Of a stretch of DNA of 64,000 bases, positions 48,101 to 60,193 are shown piece by piece. This DNA comes from Solea solea (Eukaryota > Chordata > Actinopteri > Pleuronectiformes > Soleidae): contig NC_081146.1 in assembly GCF_958295425.1 (NCBI RefSeq), forward strand, positions 6,697,649-6,761,648, in the 5' to 3' direction. Below the pieces are notes generated by a model, which was not told where the DNA came from, did no database searches, and saw only the letters and a list, made by a program, of their open reading frames with translations. Made by a program: the position numbers and the translations under genes. Position 1 is the stretch's first letter. Every line of letters starts with the position of its first letter.

Positions 48101-51100
48101 GCTATGTTTCTGACTATCTCCCTCACACTATTGGCCCACGCCGCCTGTCGCAGATGGCTGTGGGCTGTGTTTGGAGAAAAAACAACTGTTTTTTTCTGCT
48201 TCTGCATTTCCCGTCCCTGTTTCACGTGCCTCTGGCTCTTGTCCTGAGCAAAACGTGGCCCACTGATGCCGAGCGTGTCGTCTCAAGACCAGCTCTCCGT
48301 CTTCGCCCGCCTGTTTGGGAGGAACATGACGGCTCAATAATTACAGCCTGGGCAGGAGTAGTGAGAGCAAAATGGGTTGGCTGTGATAGCATCATTAAAA
48401 TCACAAGGCTGATAAACTGAAGTGTCTGCTTGGATAAAACATGTTTGCGAAATGTGCTCGAGCACAAACATGTTGGTGTGCGAAAAACAATGTGTGAGGA
48501 GTGTGTGTGTGTGTGTTTGTGTACGAGCATGTGGTCATCGTGCTTGTGAAGCCAAGTGGAATCTGACTACTTCACAGTTTTTGTCTAAATATAGTGAGTG
48601 AGGATCATGGAAGAGAGACAGAGCAGGACCGAGGGAGAGAGAGAGAGAGAGAGGGAGAGAGTGTTTAATGCAGTATTAAACAAACCCTCTGTTTCCTTCC
48701 CCCTCTTGAAATCTCCTGCTCCCCTCACCTCCTTCTTCATCTGTGGCTCCCCTCGCTCTTCCCCTTCACTCACCACCCCTCCATCTGCCTGCAGTTCACT
48801 CCTACTTCTCTCTGCCATCTTGCCCTCTGAACCTCTATCCATATTTCTTCCGCCCCCCCCCTTCATCTTGTGCTCACCCTCTTCCTCTCACTCAGATCAC
48901 ATTCTCTGTCTTCCATCTGCCCTTCCTCTCGTCTACCTCTCTGTCTTGCACCCTCAGTGTTTCGCTGTCTTTCACCCTCTTTGGCGGCACCGTGTGTGCC
49001 TTGTTGAGCAGTGTGTGTGTGTGTGTGTGTGTGTGCGTGTGTGTGTGTGCAGCAGTAGTGTGTGTCTCTGGGTATTCCAACTAATGCTCAACACATGGAT
49101 ATAAATAGGAATAGGAATGATGCCTGCAAGGACAGAGTGCATGGATGCATAGGAGGCACATCGCAGAAGACCAGCAGCCATCCATGAGAGCATGTGTGTG
49201 TGTGTGCGCGCGTGTGTGTGTGTGATCTCTTTTGTCTAAGCTTTTTTTTTTTTTTCACCCCCCCTCCACCACAGAATCCAACTGCACCTACTTCAAATTC
49301 TTCACCTCTGGGGAGAATGCAGTTATATTCAAGAAGACGACTAACAAGAGTGAGACATCACGCCTTCCCCTGCTATTTTCTGATGTACACATACAAAGTT
49401 ACACTTTCACAACAGCTGCTCTAAATATAAAGCCGTTCACTGCTGTGCTCACAGGCCCAAGCGGGTTGTTTTTTTGTTTTTTTGTTTTTTTTTTGGTACG
49501 TTTTAGCCCATTAACTTGTGCTGCCACCCGGTTTCCAAAGCAAAGCCATAAGCTATCAGGCTGATTAATGTGTTTACCTTACTGGAGATTAGCTGGTTGT
49601 ACATCACATAGAACATAAACTCATCATCAAGTGTCTGGGAAATCTACTTCAAAAATCCTTTTAATGTAAACTTCCTGTTTAATGTCATTGATATGTATGG
49701 ACATTTATACATCAACAGCACATATTTAAATGTATTTGGTGTGTTGTGGACTTAATTAAACCAACTACACTTATATTTTGCATGAAAGTAGCTCTGAACA
49801 GTTGTATGACTCTATCTGACACTCCGTTGCAACACTAGTTAGGTGAGTTAAATCATTTGTGCTAATATTCAAGTTCTTACATTTAGCATGTTTGTGTACT
49901 AAAATGTCTAGATTAAAGGGGATCAACATAATAATTCCAAAACAAAGAGATGTAATATTTTTCATGTTCGCTGTCCTCTTTGTTGTTTCTTCCTCTTATA
50001 ACTAGAGCCTTTTATCTGTTGTATATCTTGAGTGAAATAATCATTCGTTGAACTGGTGTCAAAAACAATAAACTGGCTCTAACTCTTTTAGATGTTTTCT
50101 GGCGGCGCACCTGCTCAGTTTTACAATGCCAATAAAATATGTTTTAAACAGAGCCAGCGCTGGAAAAGGCACAACTTTGTCCCTTCTTCTATTTTATGCA
50201 CTTCTTGTTTGTGCACTTGTTCTATTGCTAAAATGCACCAGTTTGCACACAGGACGTCAAAATAACTCTACAGTATTGTGGATTTATAAAATAATAGATA
50301 CCGGCTTCAACGACTAATGTTCACACTTGTATACTTTTACTTCTTCTCTTCTTGTCGTGACTTTCTGCTCTCTTTTCCAGCCCTAAATCTCGCAGCAGCT
50401 ATCTTGGCTCTTTTGAGTCTGACCATGATGGTCATGGGCTCCATCTGCATCGCCATGTCCCTGAGCAAAGGAGTGCAGTTCTTTCTTAAGCCGGCCTCCT
50501 TCTGTTTCATCCTATCAGGTGAGAGACGTCACTGGGATGGGACACAACGACATTTAACCAGGAAGCCCCTTAAAGATAGAAATCTCTTTTATGATCTGAC
50601 ATTGGGTGATAGACGGGGTACACGCTGGACAGTTCACCAGTCCATCACAGGGCCACATAGAGACGAACCATCCACTCTCACAGTCACACCCATGGTCCAT
50701 TTAGAGTGTCCAATTTACCTAATCCTCATATTGCATGTTTTTGTGGGAGGAAACCCACGCTCACACGGGGAGAACATGCAAACCCCATGTAGAAAGGCCA
50801 ATGTCAACCCTTAGATCTTGGTAAGAAGAAGGTAAAGTTGTCTGACTGTGTTTTTGAGAGCAGAATAATTCAAAAGCTAAAGGACAGATCTCCGTGGTTA
50901 TCTGGAACCAGATTCAGGACTTCTTTTTAGAACAAGTGTTGGAGGAGTCTAGAATAGTGCGTGATGATTTGGTTTTGACCTCCTGCTCATCTTTCCCTCT
51001 GTGCAGGTGCCCTGGTCCTTCTCTCCATCCTGATATTCCACCAGTCAGTGCTGGCCTTGTTGTCCAGTGACCACTCCATACCTTTACACCATGAACTGTC

Positions 51101-51227
51101 CTGGTCAGTGGCCTGCGTGGGCGCAGCGGGGGTCACTCTTATTTTCGGAGGCGTCCTCTTCATCATCCTCTCTCTTCCTTTCAGCCCGTGGCAGAGATGC
51201 TTCCCACACAAAAATAGCAGCACCTAG
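46435..51227 (+). CDS. cacng6: Voltage-dependent calcium channel gamma-6 subunit
   Basis: Four exons (46435-46795, 49275-49349, 50381-50518, 51007-51227), all phase 1, give 264 residues, close to human CACNG6 (260). It starts MWSNFFVQQDEEGR, matching the family's MWSNFF start, so the ATG at 46435 is secure. A Gly-rich cytoplasmic N-terminus is followed by helix 1 (IKLAFFVAIIGVTLTVLGMG), the claudin-type first extracellular loop with GLWKGC and CGPAELPGE.NCTYFKFFT, helix 2 (LAAAILALLSLTMMVMGSI), helix 3 (FCFILSGALVLLSILIF) and helix 4 (VACVGAAGVTLIFGGVLFII). Gamma-6 associates with low-voltage-activated Cav3 and skeletal-type channels and has no TARP PDZ ligand; the tail here also ends without one (HKNSST). 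Intron 1 carries nested repeats and intron 3 a SINE. Confidence 0.95.
46810..46841 (+). repeat. (GT)n microsatellite beside the cacng6 exon-1 donor
   Basis: About 15 gt units begin some 15 bases after the exon-1 donor (CTGGAG|gtgaga) of cacng6. Confidence 0.95.
47440..48094 (+). repeat. Teleost (TG)n-flanked dispersed repeat, split by a MITE
   Basis: The left part (47440-47524) runs (tg)n, ttcttgtatttgttactt, gacataaacactttgtcagg. The right part (47916-48094) runs ttaggttaaggttagagtaa, aatggaagtcagcatagtgt, then gtagctgcacaaacatgtgt and (gt)n. Together they look like one unit found repeatedly in fish genomes, interrupted by the element at 47525-47915. It lies in intron 1 of cacng6. Confidence 0.55.
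47525..47915 (+). mobile_element. hAT-like MITE
   Basis: About 391 bases bounded by catgggtgtcaaa on the left and tttgacacccctg on the right, an inverted repeat with one mismatch. The interior has the typical 'ggggccacatacagcacaa' and 'tggtgggccggttctgttcc' text of teleost hAT-derived non-autonomous elements. No transposase frame remains. A clean 8-bp target duplication is not evident. Confidence 0.7.
48633..49221 (+). repeat. Cluster of (GA)n, polypyrimidine and (TG)n simple repeats
   Basis: (GA)n lies at about 48633-48660, a C/T-rich stretch at 48700-48960, and (TG)n at about 49011-49051 and 49194-49221. All are in cacng6 intron 1. The long open frames here (for example 48598-49104) come from this composition, not from a gene. 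Confidence 0.8.
50596..50812 (-). mobile_element. tRNA-derived SINE core, inverted copy in cacng6 intron 3
   Basis: On the minus strand it carries the same core as at 29720-30022 and 63900-64000: tttctacatggggtttgcat, gttctccccgtgtgagcgtg, ggtttcctcccacaaaaaca, then gatggactggtgaactgtcc and gcgtgtaccccgtct. The tRNA-like head is missing. Confidence 0.8.
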
Positions 51228-52409
51228 CATTTAAACACTGAGACATACACTACACCACAAACATACATAGTTAAGTAGTTAAGTATTTTTTTTTTTAATG
51301 TTTTTGCTTAACAGTTAGTGAAGTGTAAAGAGAGTTTGTCCGAGGAGTCATCAGAGGTCTTAAACGTTTGGAGGAAAAGTCCTTTGGTAGAAAACAGTTG
51401 GAAGAAATGACAATGCTACAACTGCCTGTGGTGTGTTTACTTCAGTTTACTACAATTACTTTCAAGTTTAAGGAATTCATTTTTATACTATCTAACTTTT
51501 TCTAGGGGGCTTGAAACATGAAAGCCTATTTCTGCCTAGGAAAAAAATAAAAAGTGAGTTATACACTATAGCAGTTTTTTTTTAAATCAATGGAATGGAT
51601 GAAACTACGTGTTAGAAATCACAGTTGAGGAATTCATCTGTTTTATGACTTGACAATGCCATGACTAAAGGTTAGTTAGTGTGCTAGTTAAACTTCAAAT
51701 ATGCACACGTTAACAAAACACTGTGGTTTGTGACAGCTTTGGGGACCTTTGTTGTCATTTCTACAATAAGACACACAAGGAAAGTTTGACAAGAGACAGA
51801 CAACTGGTTCATTTTCATATTTGGTTGAGTCATCCATCCACTGCCACTGTATTTGCTATACTACAGGTTTTTGACACACTTTCAAAACTCTGACTCACTG
51901 TGTATTTTCTTTTTTTTATCATTCACAACCTTTCATGTGTTATTTTTCTTCTCCTGGCACAAATGAGAGTTCTTGTGCACTATCAGGATGTGTCATCATC
52001 ATCATCAACATGTTCACGATAATATTAGTGTGAATGATGTCATGCCATGTCATGTGTGCTACATGTTGACTTATCAATCAATAATATTCTAGCAGTCAGT
52101 CCTAGTGTTACCTGATCAACAAGAGGCATTGGTCATTCATATTTATTACCCACGTCTGTTGTACAAATTATTGGACGAATGCTGCTTCAGTAAATGAATA
52201 TAAGGTGAATTAAATCAACTGTGAGAAGAATTGTATATGGACTCACTTAATAAGCTCAGATCTGTATATAACATAAATGTGTCTATTTTTGGTGAATGGT
52301 CACCGTTTGTCGAGTTGTCAATGTATTTGCAATATGTACGCACTGTGTCACGCAGTAAGCTCATTTCATGCTATTTTACAGAATACACTGTGCTTGTTTC
52401 TATTCATAC

Positions 52410-52440
<31 letters not shown>

Positions 52441-52711
52441 AATTCAGTATATGGTATGACGTCTGCTTTTCATTAAAGGGATTTGACATAAGAGCATTGC
52501 CTCCCTTTGTTTTGTTTTTTGACACGACACAATATCTGACAAGTCGAGCTTGACTTTCACAAATCTTCCCCCGTTCTCGGCGTGACTCGTAACCATTCTG
52601 CCAGACAACCACCTCCCTCAAACCTGCTCCTCTAAAATTAGGCCGGCGCTTACCGCAATGCATTTCACTGCAGAGGTTGGGAAACCTTACCCTTGAATTT
52701 CAACTATGTAA

Positions 52712-52789
52712 CCCCCACCCCCACCACCACCACCAACCCTACATCCTCATACCTGTGTGCCCCTCCTCTCCCCCCCGCCCCCCCCCCCA
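52712..52789 (+). repeat. C-rich low-complexity tract
   Basis: cccccacccccaccaccacc followed by a run ending in ccccccgccccccccccccag. The complementary strand is G-run rich. Confidence 0.85.
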
Positions 52790-54516
52790 GACCTCAGTGC
52801 GTCACTTTCCCTGCTGTCCGTAGAAAAGGTCAGGGTCACCAATACTCCACTGATCGGCCCCATTCACACTGACCGCTGTTAAAAATCAGTGACGTCCCAG
52901 TAACCGCTCTCGCGCCCAGGAAGTCAAGTGGCGTCCAGACGGTCACATTTGCTCACATGCTAACCATCACGCACTCACAAGCACATGCTTTTCAACTCCC
53001 ACTGGACTGAAACTGAACCCACATGACACACTATACTGGTTGTATATATAGCTGTTAATAGTTACTGGGACAAGTGACAAGTGGTGCATGGGCAATAGGT
53101 GCTTGTTTGTAAATGGAAGTGGACTTCCCAGAATTCTTGATGGAGCTGTAGATTGACAGTGGAGGCGCATTGAACAGGAAAACCTCATATATCATATCTA
53201 TATTTGAAGATTCGAGACGTTACAGCATGCTGCTGGTGCTGTGCCTATGCTGTGAGTCTGGCAGCTTCTACTTGTTCCTCCACTGCGACTCTATCTAGAT
53301 TGCAACAGGTATTATAATAATGGCGACGAGTAATCCTCAAGGTGCAGCACTGAGCACAGTGAGGCATCTCAGTCTGCTTGTCAGTGATTTAACACTGACT
53401 TCACACTGTCCCGGTGCATCTAAATCACATCTTGTCTCTGAGTGGATTCTTCCAGCTTGACTTTGGATGCATTCCCACATTCTTGCCTCCTGTCAGTGAT
53501 AATCCCTCTGAGGTCAAGTAAAACCTGCCCAGTGGGCTCAAGTGCCCAAAGCAGACCTTGACAGGATTTTAATATATCTGTTTATTCAAAGTCATGCGTG
53601 TACCAGATGGGCCCTTCGGCGTGCGGAGAAACTTGATGTACTCAGGAAGTGCAACGTTTAAAAAATAAAAACGCCACACTAATTTCACTTCTACTTGCTT
53701 TTCTCATTATCCTATGTGGCAAATATCACCCATCTGGCACTCTCCATATATTTGCAAATATTATGAGCCTCAGGTCTGACAGAGAAGGTCGAAGACTCAG
53801 GATCACAAATTACCCGAGAGACCTTGAGTTTAAGTAACGACTTAGAACAATATTTGCTCACTCTTGATGGATTCTCTGTGTGTGATGGAAAGTACATTGA
53901 CTCAGCACTTAACTAAAACTGAGCTTCTTATGGGTGAACAATTGTTATTTTAGCTGATACTTCCATACACGACAGAGGCAAATGTGCTGTATCCCAACGT
54001 GCTTGAACTAAACTATCAGTTGCCTCTTTTTTTTGTTTACAACTTTAGAATTCTTCTAACGTGTTTATCAACAATGATCTAAGTTTTATCCACAGTCTAT
54101 CAGACTCCCCACACACTGCCACAGTCTCACTCCTTCTGCAGTTATGGATCACTTTTAATTTACTGTCTAAAGTCATTATTTCTTTGCGTGATCAAAACAA
54201 CTGTTTTTTTTTAACTCAATTTTAATGACAATACAATTCTTGTGTCTTCTATCTCAATTATAGTCTAATGAATGTATCATGACACAACCCTGAAAAGACG
54301 TGATATGAGGTACTTTTACCTTTCATCATTCCAAATATCATACTTATTTTTGAACGATAACAATGAGCAACAAAAGTGAATTATTTGCTGCTAAACAAAC
54401 AAATATCTGTTAAACACGTATATAATGCATTTGGCTGACTAACATTAAAATCCTTTGTCTGTGTATATATTTATATATATATATGGTTAAATTGTTGCTG
54501 CAGGATTTTTGCTTGT

Positions 54517-54780
54517 GGGTGACTGTGGTTCAGTGGGTACAGCTGGTTATTTTCCACCTGGAAGGTTGGGGATTGATTCCTGGCTCATATACAGTAGATG
54601 CATGGATGCATGAATGTGTGAATAACATGTAACGCACTTTAATTAGAGTTAGTAGTAGTGAATGTCACCTCTGCATATAACCCATGCTTATTACACACCT
54701 GTAATAAACACATACAGGCCGCGCCGTCCTGGGATTTGAGTCCAATTCCTTTCCTCTTTCCCCTAAAATGGTGACCATCA
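54517..54780 (+). mobile_element. tRNA-headed SINE, second family
   Basis: A tRNA-like head (gtgactgtggttcagtgggt as A-box region; gggattgattcctggctc as B-box region) is followed by a body with aacatgtaacgcactttaat and acctctgcatataacccatg. The body shares text with the relic at 42780-43010 but not with the SINEs at 29720, 50596 and 63824. It is not a functional tRNA: the head does not fold convincingly and continues into SINE body. Confidence 0.6.
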
Positions 54781-56749
54781 AGCCTAAAAAGATCATGATT
54801 AGATAATTTCCTGTCTTTTTAAAGCGCGTTATTGCGAGTTTAACCCGAGTAAAGGATCGGATTACTTCTCCAGATAAAGAAACAGAAACACGGCACTCTG
54901 TGAATATCTTTGTTATTATTATTTTTTTTATAAACTTCGTGCAATACAGTGTTTAAGTTTATCACACATTTAGATAAACCATAATCATTGTCTAGATATA
55001 TCTATTCTCAACTACATACTATTTCATATTGCCCACATAAATGCTATCTGTGTGCAGTTTTATCACATTTTTTTCTTTTTTCTGAAACAAAATCAAAGAA
55101 ATGAAAAGTTGTAGAATCTGGAAGCATCTGGTCGTCTGTTTTGTTGACTTAGTTATGTCATGTAGCAGGTGTGTCCATGGTTTCAGTCCAGGGTCTGCAG
55201 TCACCCAGGACGGTTTAGAAGAGAGAGAGAGTGGACGAGGGGAGGAGGGGACTCGACGTGTTTACATTCTCATCAACTCATCAACATAAACAGAACAGCT
55301 CCGCGTTCAGATTCGAGAGTCAGCCGTCACAGGGGAAGCACAGTGAGAAGGTTAAGGGTAATGTGACAAAGTAGGGGGAAACACTGATCATGTGACCTGA
55401 TATCAGGAGGGGAGGGGCCAAGAGTGGCACCCTGGGGCGGCGCGGGGGGTGAAATCACCCAGCATGAGTCCAAGGAAGGCATCAGGAACAAAACACTTCA
55501 TCCAAACCCGCATATGCATAACCAGTTTGAACAGTGGTCCCGAAGACGTATGTGGAGACTTTACAAATATATGTATGCTTAAATTACAATGTACAGGAAT
55601 ATTTAAAAGTTTTTCTCTATAGTGTTTTGAACCCTCTCATCCCACATATACATATTATATTTTTTTGCCACTGAAAATGATGAGTTGCATGTGTCACTTT
55701 GGGACTCTTTCATGGAGAAAACATGACTCGGATTTTTTCTTTTTTTTTCTTTTCTTTTCTCGTTGTTGTTTTCTGCTCAGGCAGCAACCGTTACCTGATT
55801 CTGTACAAATGTATTATTCTATGTCCCTTTTTTTCTGCTCCCTCTAGTCAGAGGTTTATGTTAATGCCCAAGAACAAACATCTTCAACACGACTATAGCT
55901 ACAAGTACTACTGTTAACACTGATAAGAATGAAAATAAGACAAACACAAGCCTGCAAAAAACACAGACTCGAAAGAACAATGAAGTTGGTCAGTTGTCTC
56001 AGTCACTCGCATTATTGTTGCATTTCTCTCCGTAGCAATATTGGAAGACAATTTGCAGTATTCACATCTGACTTCATGTTATAAATGAAATATAGGGGTT
56101 ATAAAAAAACAACACAGGCTCACATTCTCCCACGTATTGTGCACACTCATGCTTGACACTTTGACACAGTTTCACACAGCGCGCCGACGGCGGCAGCGGC
56201 CGCACATGGAAGAATTCACAGTAAACATCGTCAAGATCTAAAATGAAAGTCAAACAAACAACAAACAAACGTGGAAATCGACACGTCATTCGATCTACAG
56301 TGTGTTTGCAAAGATAGCTAGCCTGTAATAACGCTAAGAATAATCACAACAACAATTTTACATCAATGCTGATCAGGTTAAATTAGCGATAATATTGCAC
56401 AAAGAATGTGTGTGAGACATTTTCATAATAGCCCAAGGTTAAATGCGTTTGATCATTAACAAAATAAATCATTTCTAGCACATTAAAATATCAAAATACT
56501 TTTCTTGTGAAAGTTCATTGTTGTTGTTATTATCGCTCTGTTATTACACTTGTTCTTGTTCTCATTGAGCTCGAGTAGACTTAGTAACAGTGAACATGGA
56601 GGGAGGGATATACCATTTCCTTTGTGTGTCTCCTATTCACTTCCTGTTGAGTCACACAAACACAGTGCTCCTCTCTATCTGTCTCCTTATATCACTAACC
56701 ATCCTTCTTTTCTCCCTTCCTCCTTGCCTTTCCCTCTCATGACCTCTCT

Positions 56750-59700
56750 CTACACAGGCGTTGTCTTCCTATTGAGGGTGTTGGAGTTGCTCTCCCTGTC
56801 TCCCTTCAGCCTGTCCAGAGTTCCCATCCCTCTCTCCCTGTCTACGGTGGATGAGGTGAAGGGTGGAGGGCCGGAGCCCACAGAGTTGGGCATCTGCGCG
56901 TTCGAGTTGGAAGAATTTGAGGGGTTGTGGGACTTAAGCGAGGGAAGTGTACCACTCATGATCACTCCCCCTCCTCCCCCATCCTTTGGGAAGCAGTTGT
57001 GGAGCTGGTAGAGTGTGGCCCTGTCCACTGTTCCGTACATGGGTGGCAAGCCCCCCAGTTTGGGGTCGCGGGACAAGGTGTAGAGGGAGATGTCGCCTCC
57101 GGCCAAGGCTGTGTGGGAGCGAGAGTGGGGGTTAGGTAAAGTGGACACTGAGATGGGGCCCTGGGAAAGCAGCGCAGATGGGGGCAGGCCAAAGTTCTTG
57201 CCCCCACCTCCGCCCACAGGCGAGGGGTCCCGTGACCGGGAGGGGTCAGTGGAGCGGGACGAGGAGCGGGATCTGCGGCGGAAGCGGTAGCTGGGCAGGC
57301 GGAGCATAGCGTGTGTGGTGCTCTTGAAGATGTCGGTGCGTGAGCGGCAGCGCAGCTCCTTGTTCTTCTCAATGTAAATGTTGACGGCGAGCACCCCGAC
57401 CATCTCAGCCATGATAAAGGACAGGCCTCCGAAGTAGAAGGACCACCCGTACGAGTACTGCCACTTCTTATCCTCGTCCTTCTTTGGGGAGATGTCTCCC
57501 AAAGCAGCAGAGATGTACACGATCACCCCAATTATGTTACTCAGACCTGAGAAAGCACAGAAACGCGGTGTTTATAAAATACACTAAAGAAGAACAACCT
57601 ATAGTACTAAGGATAACATTTGTTTCACAGTGATTTGTGACACTGTCAGGACAGACCACTGGCAGTAAAATCCTCTGAAAGATGAGTGTAAACATAACAT
57701 TACTTAGAATGACTTTTGCAAGCAAGACTATTGTGTTTCACAGAAACACTCATATATGCAGACACATCTTCACACAAACAGACATACGCGTACACAAACG
57801 CCAATATGGGTTTTTCTAAGGCCGATGGCAGTGTTTACAAATCAGGGCAGCTGATGCATCAAATTTTATTTTCTTCCTCTAATAATTACAGTTTAACTAA
57901 TGATAAACAAGACTGCTTTAATACTCAACAGTCTGCAGTCTGCGTTGTGTGTCTGCACTGCAGTGCAAACATATATTTTAAATAAAACAATGTGTATACT
58001 AAATATTTAATACATGAAACTGATCATCAAAAGATAAAACTTTGTCAAATAAAGATTTGGATTAAAAAAATCAGCATTCATCAAGTTTCTAAGAACAAAA
58101 GTTGAAGAAACTTAACAATCGGCAGATTGTTCATCTACATACCTGCAGCCACGAAAAGTATTCCAGCCCCAAGGATGATGTTTCTTTTGCTCTTATAGAA
58201 ACGACTAGCAGCGATGCACACTCCTCCCATCAGCAGCAGGATGGCACTGAGGATCGGGAAGATGTTGGAAGCCCTGACTACCCCTTAACAGAGGAAACAA
58301 TACAGAATTGTAAATGACAACAACTAGAAAGCATGTGAAAAATACTTTCACATGCGACAATATTTTAAGGCGTATTCCTTTGGATATTAAATGATTCTAA
58401 TCATTGTCTCATGTTTATGTAACTGTCGACTGTTTAATCTCTTCTTTATCTCATCCTGTCAGAGCTGAACTGAATACTGTGGATGGAGCTGCTCAAATGC
58501 ACTGAATTGGCTAAATAAGTCGTCTGAGACACAGTGACAGGCAACACAACTGTCCAATATAAGCTCAAGAAACACTAGCTGTATAATTTAAGGTCCAGTG
58601 TATAGGAATTAGTGAGAAACTAATGGTGATACAAATGGAGACAAAACTCATCCTTCCCGTTCCCAAACATGTCAGGGAACTTCAGTGGCCTTCACATACC
58701 AGAGAGTGTCTTGTGATGCAAGCTTCTAATTCAAAATGAGAAACACACACTCTGTTCTGTTTGTGTGTCGGGCTGCTGTAGAAACTTTATACCTATACTC
58801 TATACAACAGGGATCAGCAAGTAAATGTGGTTATAAGCAATTGAATATTTGGGCCAAAACATCATATCTGCATCAGGCAAAGTGCCTTAAAATGTCGTCA
58901 GTCAGACACGTTTGCTGCCTTAAACTAACCATTATGTGGACATTGTCTTTAATCACCAGCTTGTTATGAAGACAAACGTATTGCATATTTATTATGCATC
59001 ATTTCAATTAGAAGAATTGCTGCTTCTTACTTGAGCCTAACATATGTAAGTAGTTATTTTACGGACATTTACTCCCCAAACCTGGCTGTCCCCATTAAAC
59101 AGCAGTGGTTTTATTTTTTATTTTCAAACCAAACATTTAGTTTAGGTTAACTGTCTATTCTAGCAACATAATCTATTTGAATAAATTCGTATATTTTCAG
59201 AATAAAAGCTCTGAACACGATATGAAATTTAAAAAAATTTTGTGGAGACAAGCAAATGATTTAAGATCAGATTTGTTCAATCATCTGCCGGGCCACATAC
59301 TTATGCTGGCGGACCAGTTGCTGACCACTGCTATAGTACACTAGTATATAGTATACACTATTCCTGCTAATAAACCCTCCTAAATGTTACACACTGGACC
59401 TTTGACTAAAGCCTCTTTCGCACTAAAATCAGGGGGTTCACAAACCTGCTTTTTCTGCTCATGTTGTAAATAAAAGCCCACAGACATTACAGAGTGTGAG
59501 TGGCTCACTGAACCTGTTTACAGTGGGAATGAGGTATAAAATTCCATGTAAGCCTGGTTTGGACAATGCTGGAGGCTGAATAATAGACACCAATAAAAGG
59601 GGTTGAAGTAACTTCATTAAAAATATATACACTGTACTTGGTGAGGACCTTAATTACTCATTTCTGGGCACATGATTGAATCAAACCCTTCCCATGTGGC

Positions 59701-60193
59701 CTTCAGCCAACCATGGACACACACACACGCACACACACACACGCGCGCACACACACACGCGCACACACATTAACACTCCTCTCTCATCTAGGACAACTAG
59801 GCCACGAGAGAGAAAATGCCACCTAAATGCCAGCAAAATGTCTCTGCAACATTGTAAACAGAACACAGGCTTTGGCACGTGCACACATGTCGCATATCAT
59901 AGAGCACAAAAATACCACTGCAGGCCAATGAGCACTAAATAAGGAGAGCCATCAATCATGTCTTTCTGTAAATAGCCTCACGTTCATTTCTTGCAGCCAT
60001 TGTTATCTGAGGAATGTACGCTATGAACACCAAGTTGAACAGGTAATGGAGACGAGGATCAGCCTCGTTTCCACTTAGCAAAGCCTCATCATCTTTGGAA
60101 GTGACTTACGTAGGACATACTCTGCACCATCATGGTCAAAGTCTGCATCCTCTGGGAAGTGGTTGATCTGAGAACACACTCCTCTCTTCACCC
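56750..60193 (-). CDS. cacng8: AMPA-receptor auxiliary subunit TARP gamma-8, 3' three exons (partial)
   Basis: Minus-strand exons are 60110-60193 (84 nt), 58143-58283 (141 nt) and 56750-57546, joined in phase; the 84/141-nt sizes are those of TARP exons 2 and 3. The translation runs [30 protein letters not shown], helix 2 and 3 ([27 protein letters not shown]), helix 4 ([20 protein letters not shown]), then a long tail with Arg/Ser repeats ([20 protein letters not shown]), a Gly-rich stretch, [25 protein letters not shown] and a C-terminal PDZ ligand, NRKTTPV. TARPs traffic and gate AMPA receptors at synapses, and TTPV binds PSD-95. YTLSRDP, LHN.FPK and [10 protein letters not shown] single out gamma-8 among gamma-2/3/4/8. 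Exon 1 (helix 1 and GLWR.CCLEG) is not present and must lie right of the window. Confidence 0.95.
58808..59330. mobile_element. hAT-like MITE in cacng8 intron
   Basis: Ends cagggatcagcaa and ttgctgaccactg are imperfect inverted repeats (11 of 13 bases). The right part contains ccgggccacatacttatgct, typical of hAT-derived elements. Flanking octamers ctatacaa (58800-58807) and ctatagta (59331-59338) look like an 8-bp target duplication with two changes. Confidence 0.65.
59715..59768 (+). repeat. (CA)n/(CG)-interrupted microsatellite
   Basis: An alternating purine-pyrimidine tract of ca units with several cgcg interruptions, capable of Z-DNA. It lies in a cacng8 intron. Confidence 0.9.

Larger units (their letters stand above)
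51228..56749. other. Intergenic region between convergent cacng6 and cacng8
   Basis: It begins with the cacng6 3' UTR (AATAAA at 51546-51551) and presumably ends with a long minus-strand cacng8 3' UTR. Between them lie an (AT)n tract (about 52408-52440), a C-rich stretch with (CCA)n and poly-C (52712-52789), and a tRNA-headed SINE (54517-54780). No coding exon is supportable, and in particular no cacng7-like exon was seen. Confidence 0.5.

Noticed and set aside
48598..49104. Plus-strand frame of 168 codons
   Set aside because: Low-complexity (GA)n, C/T and (TG)n sequence inside cacng6 intron 1; no family features or splice context.
54517..54590. tRNA gene
   Set aside because: Head of a second SINE family; the cloverleaf pairing is not convincing.
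56962..57372. Pro/Ala-rich minus-strand frame of 136 codons
   Set aside because: Shadow of the last cacng8 exon in another frame.
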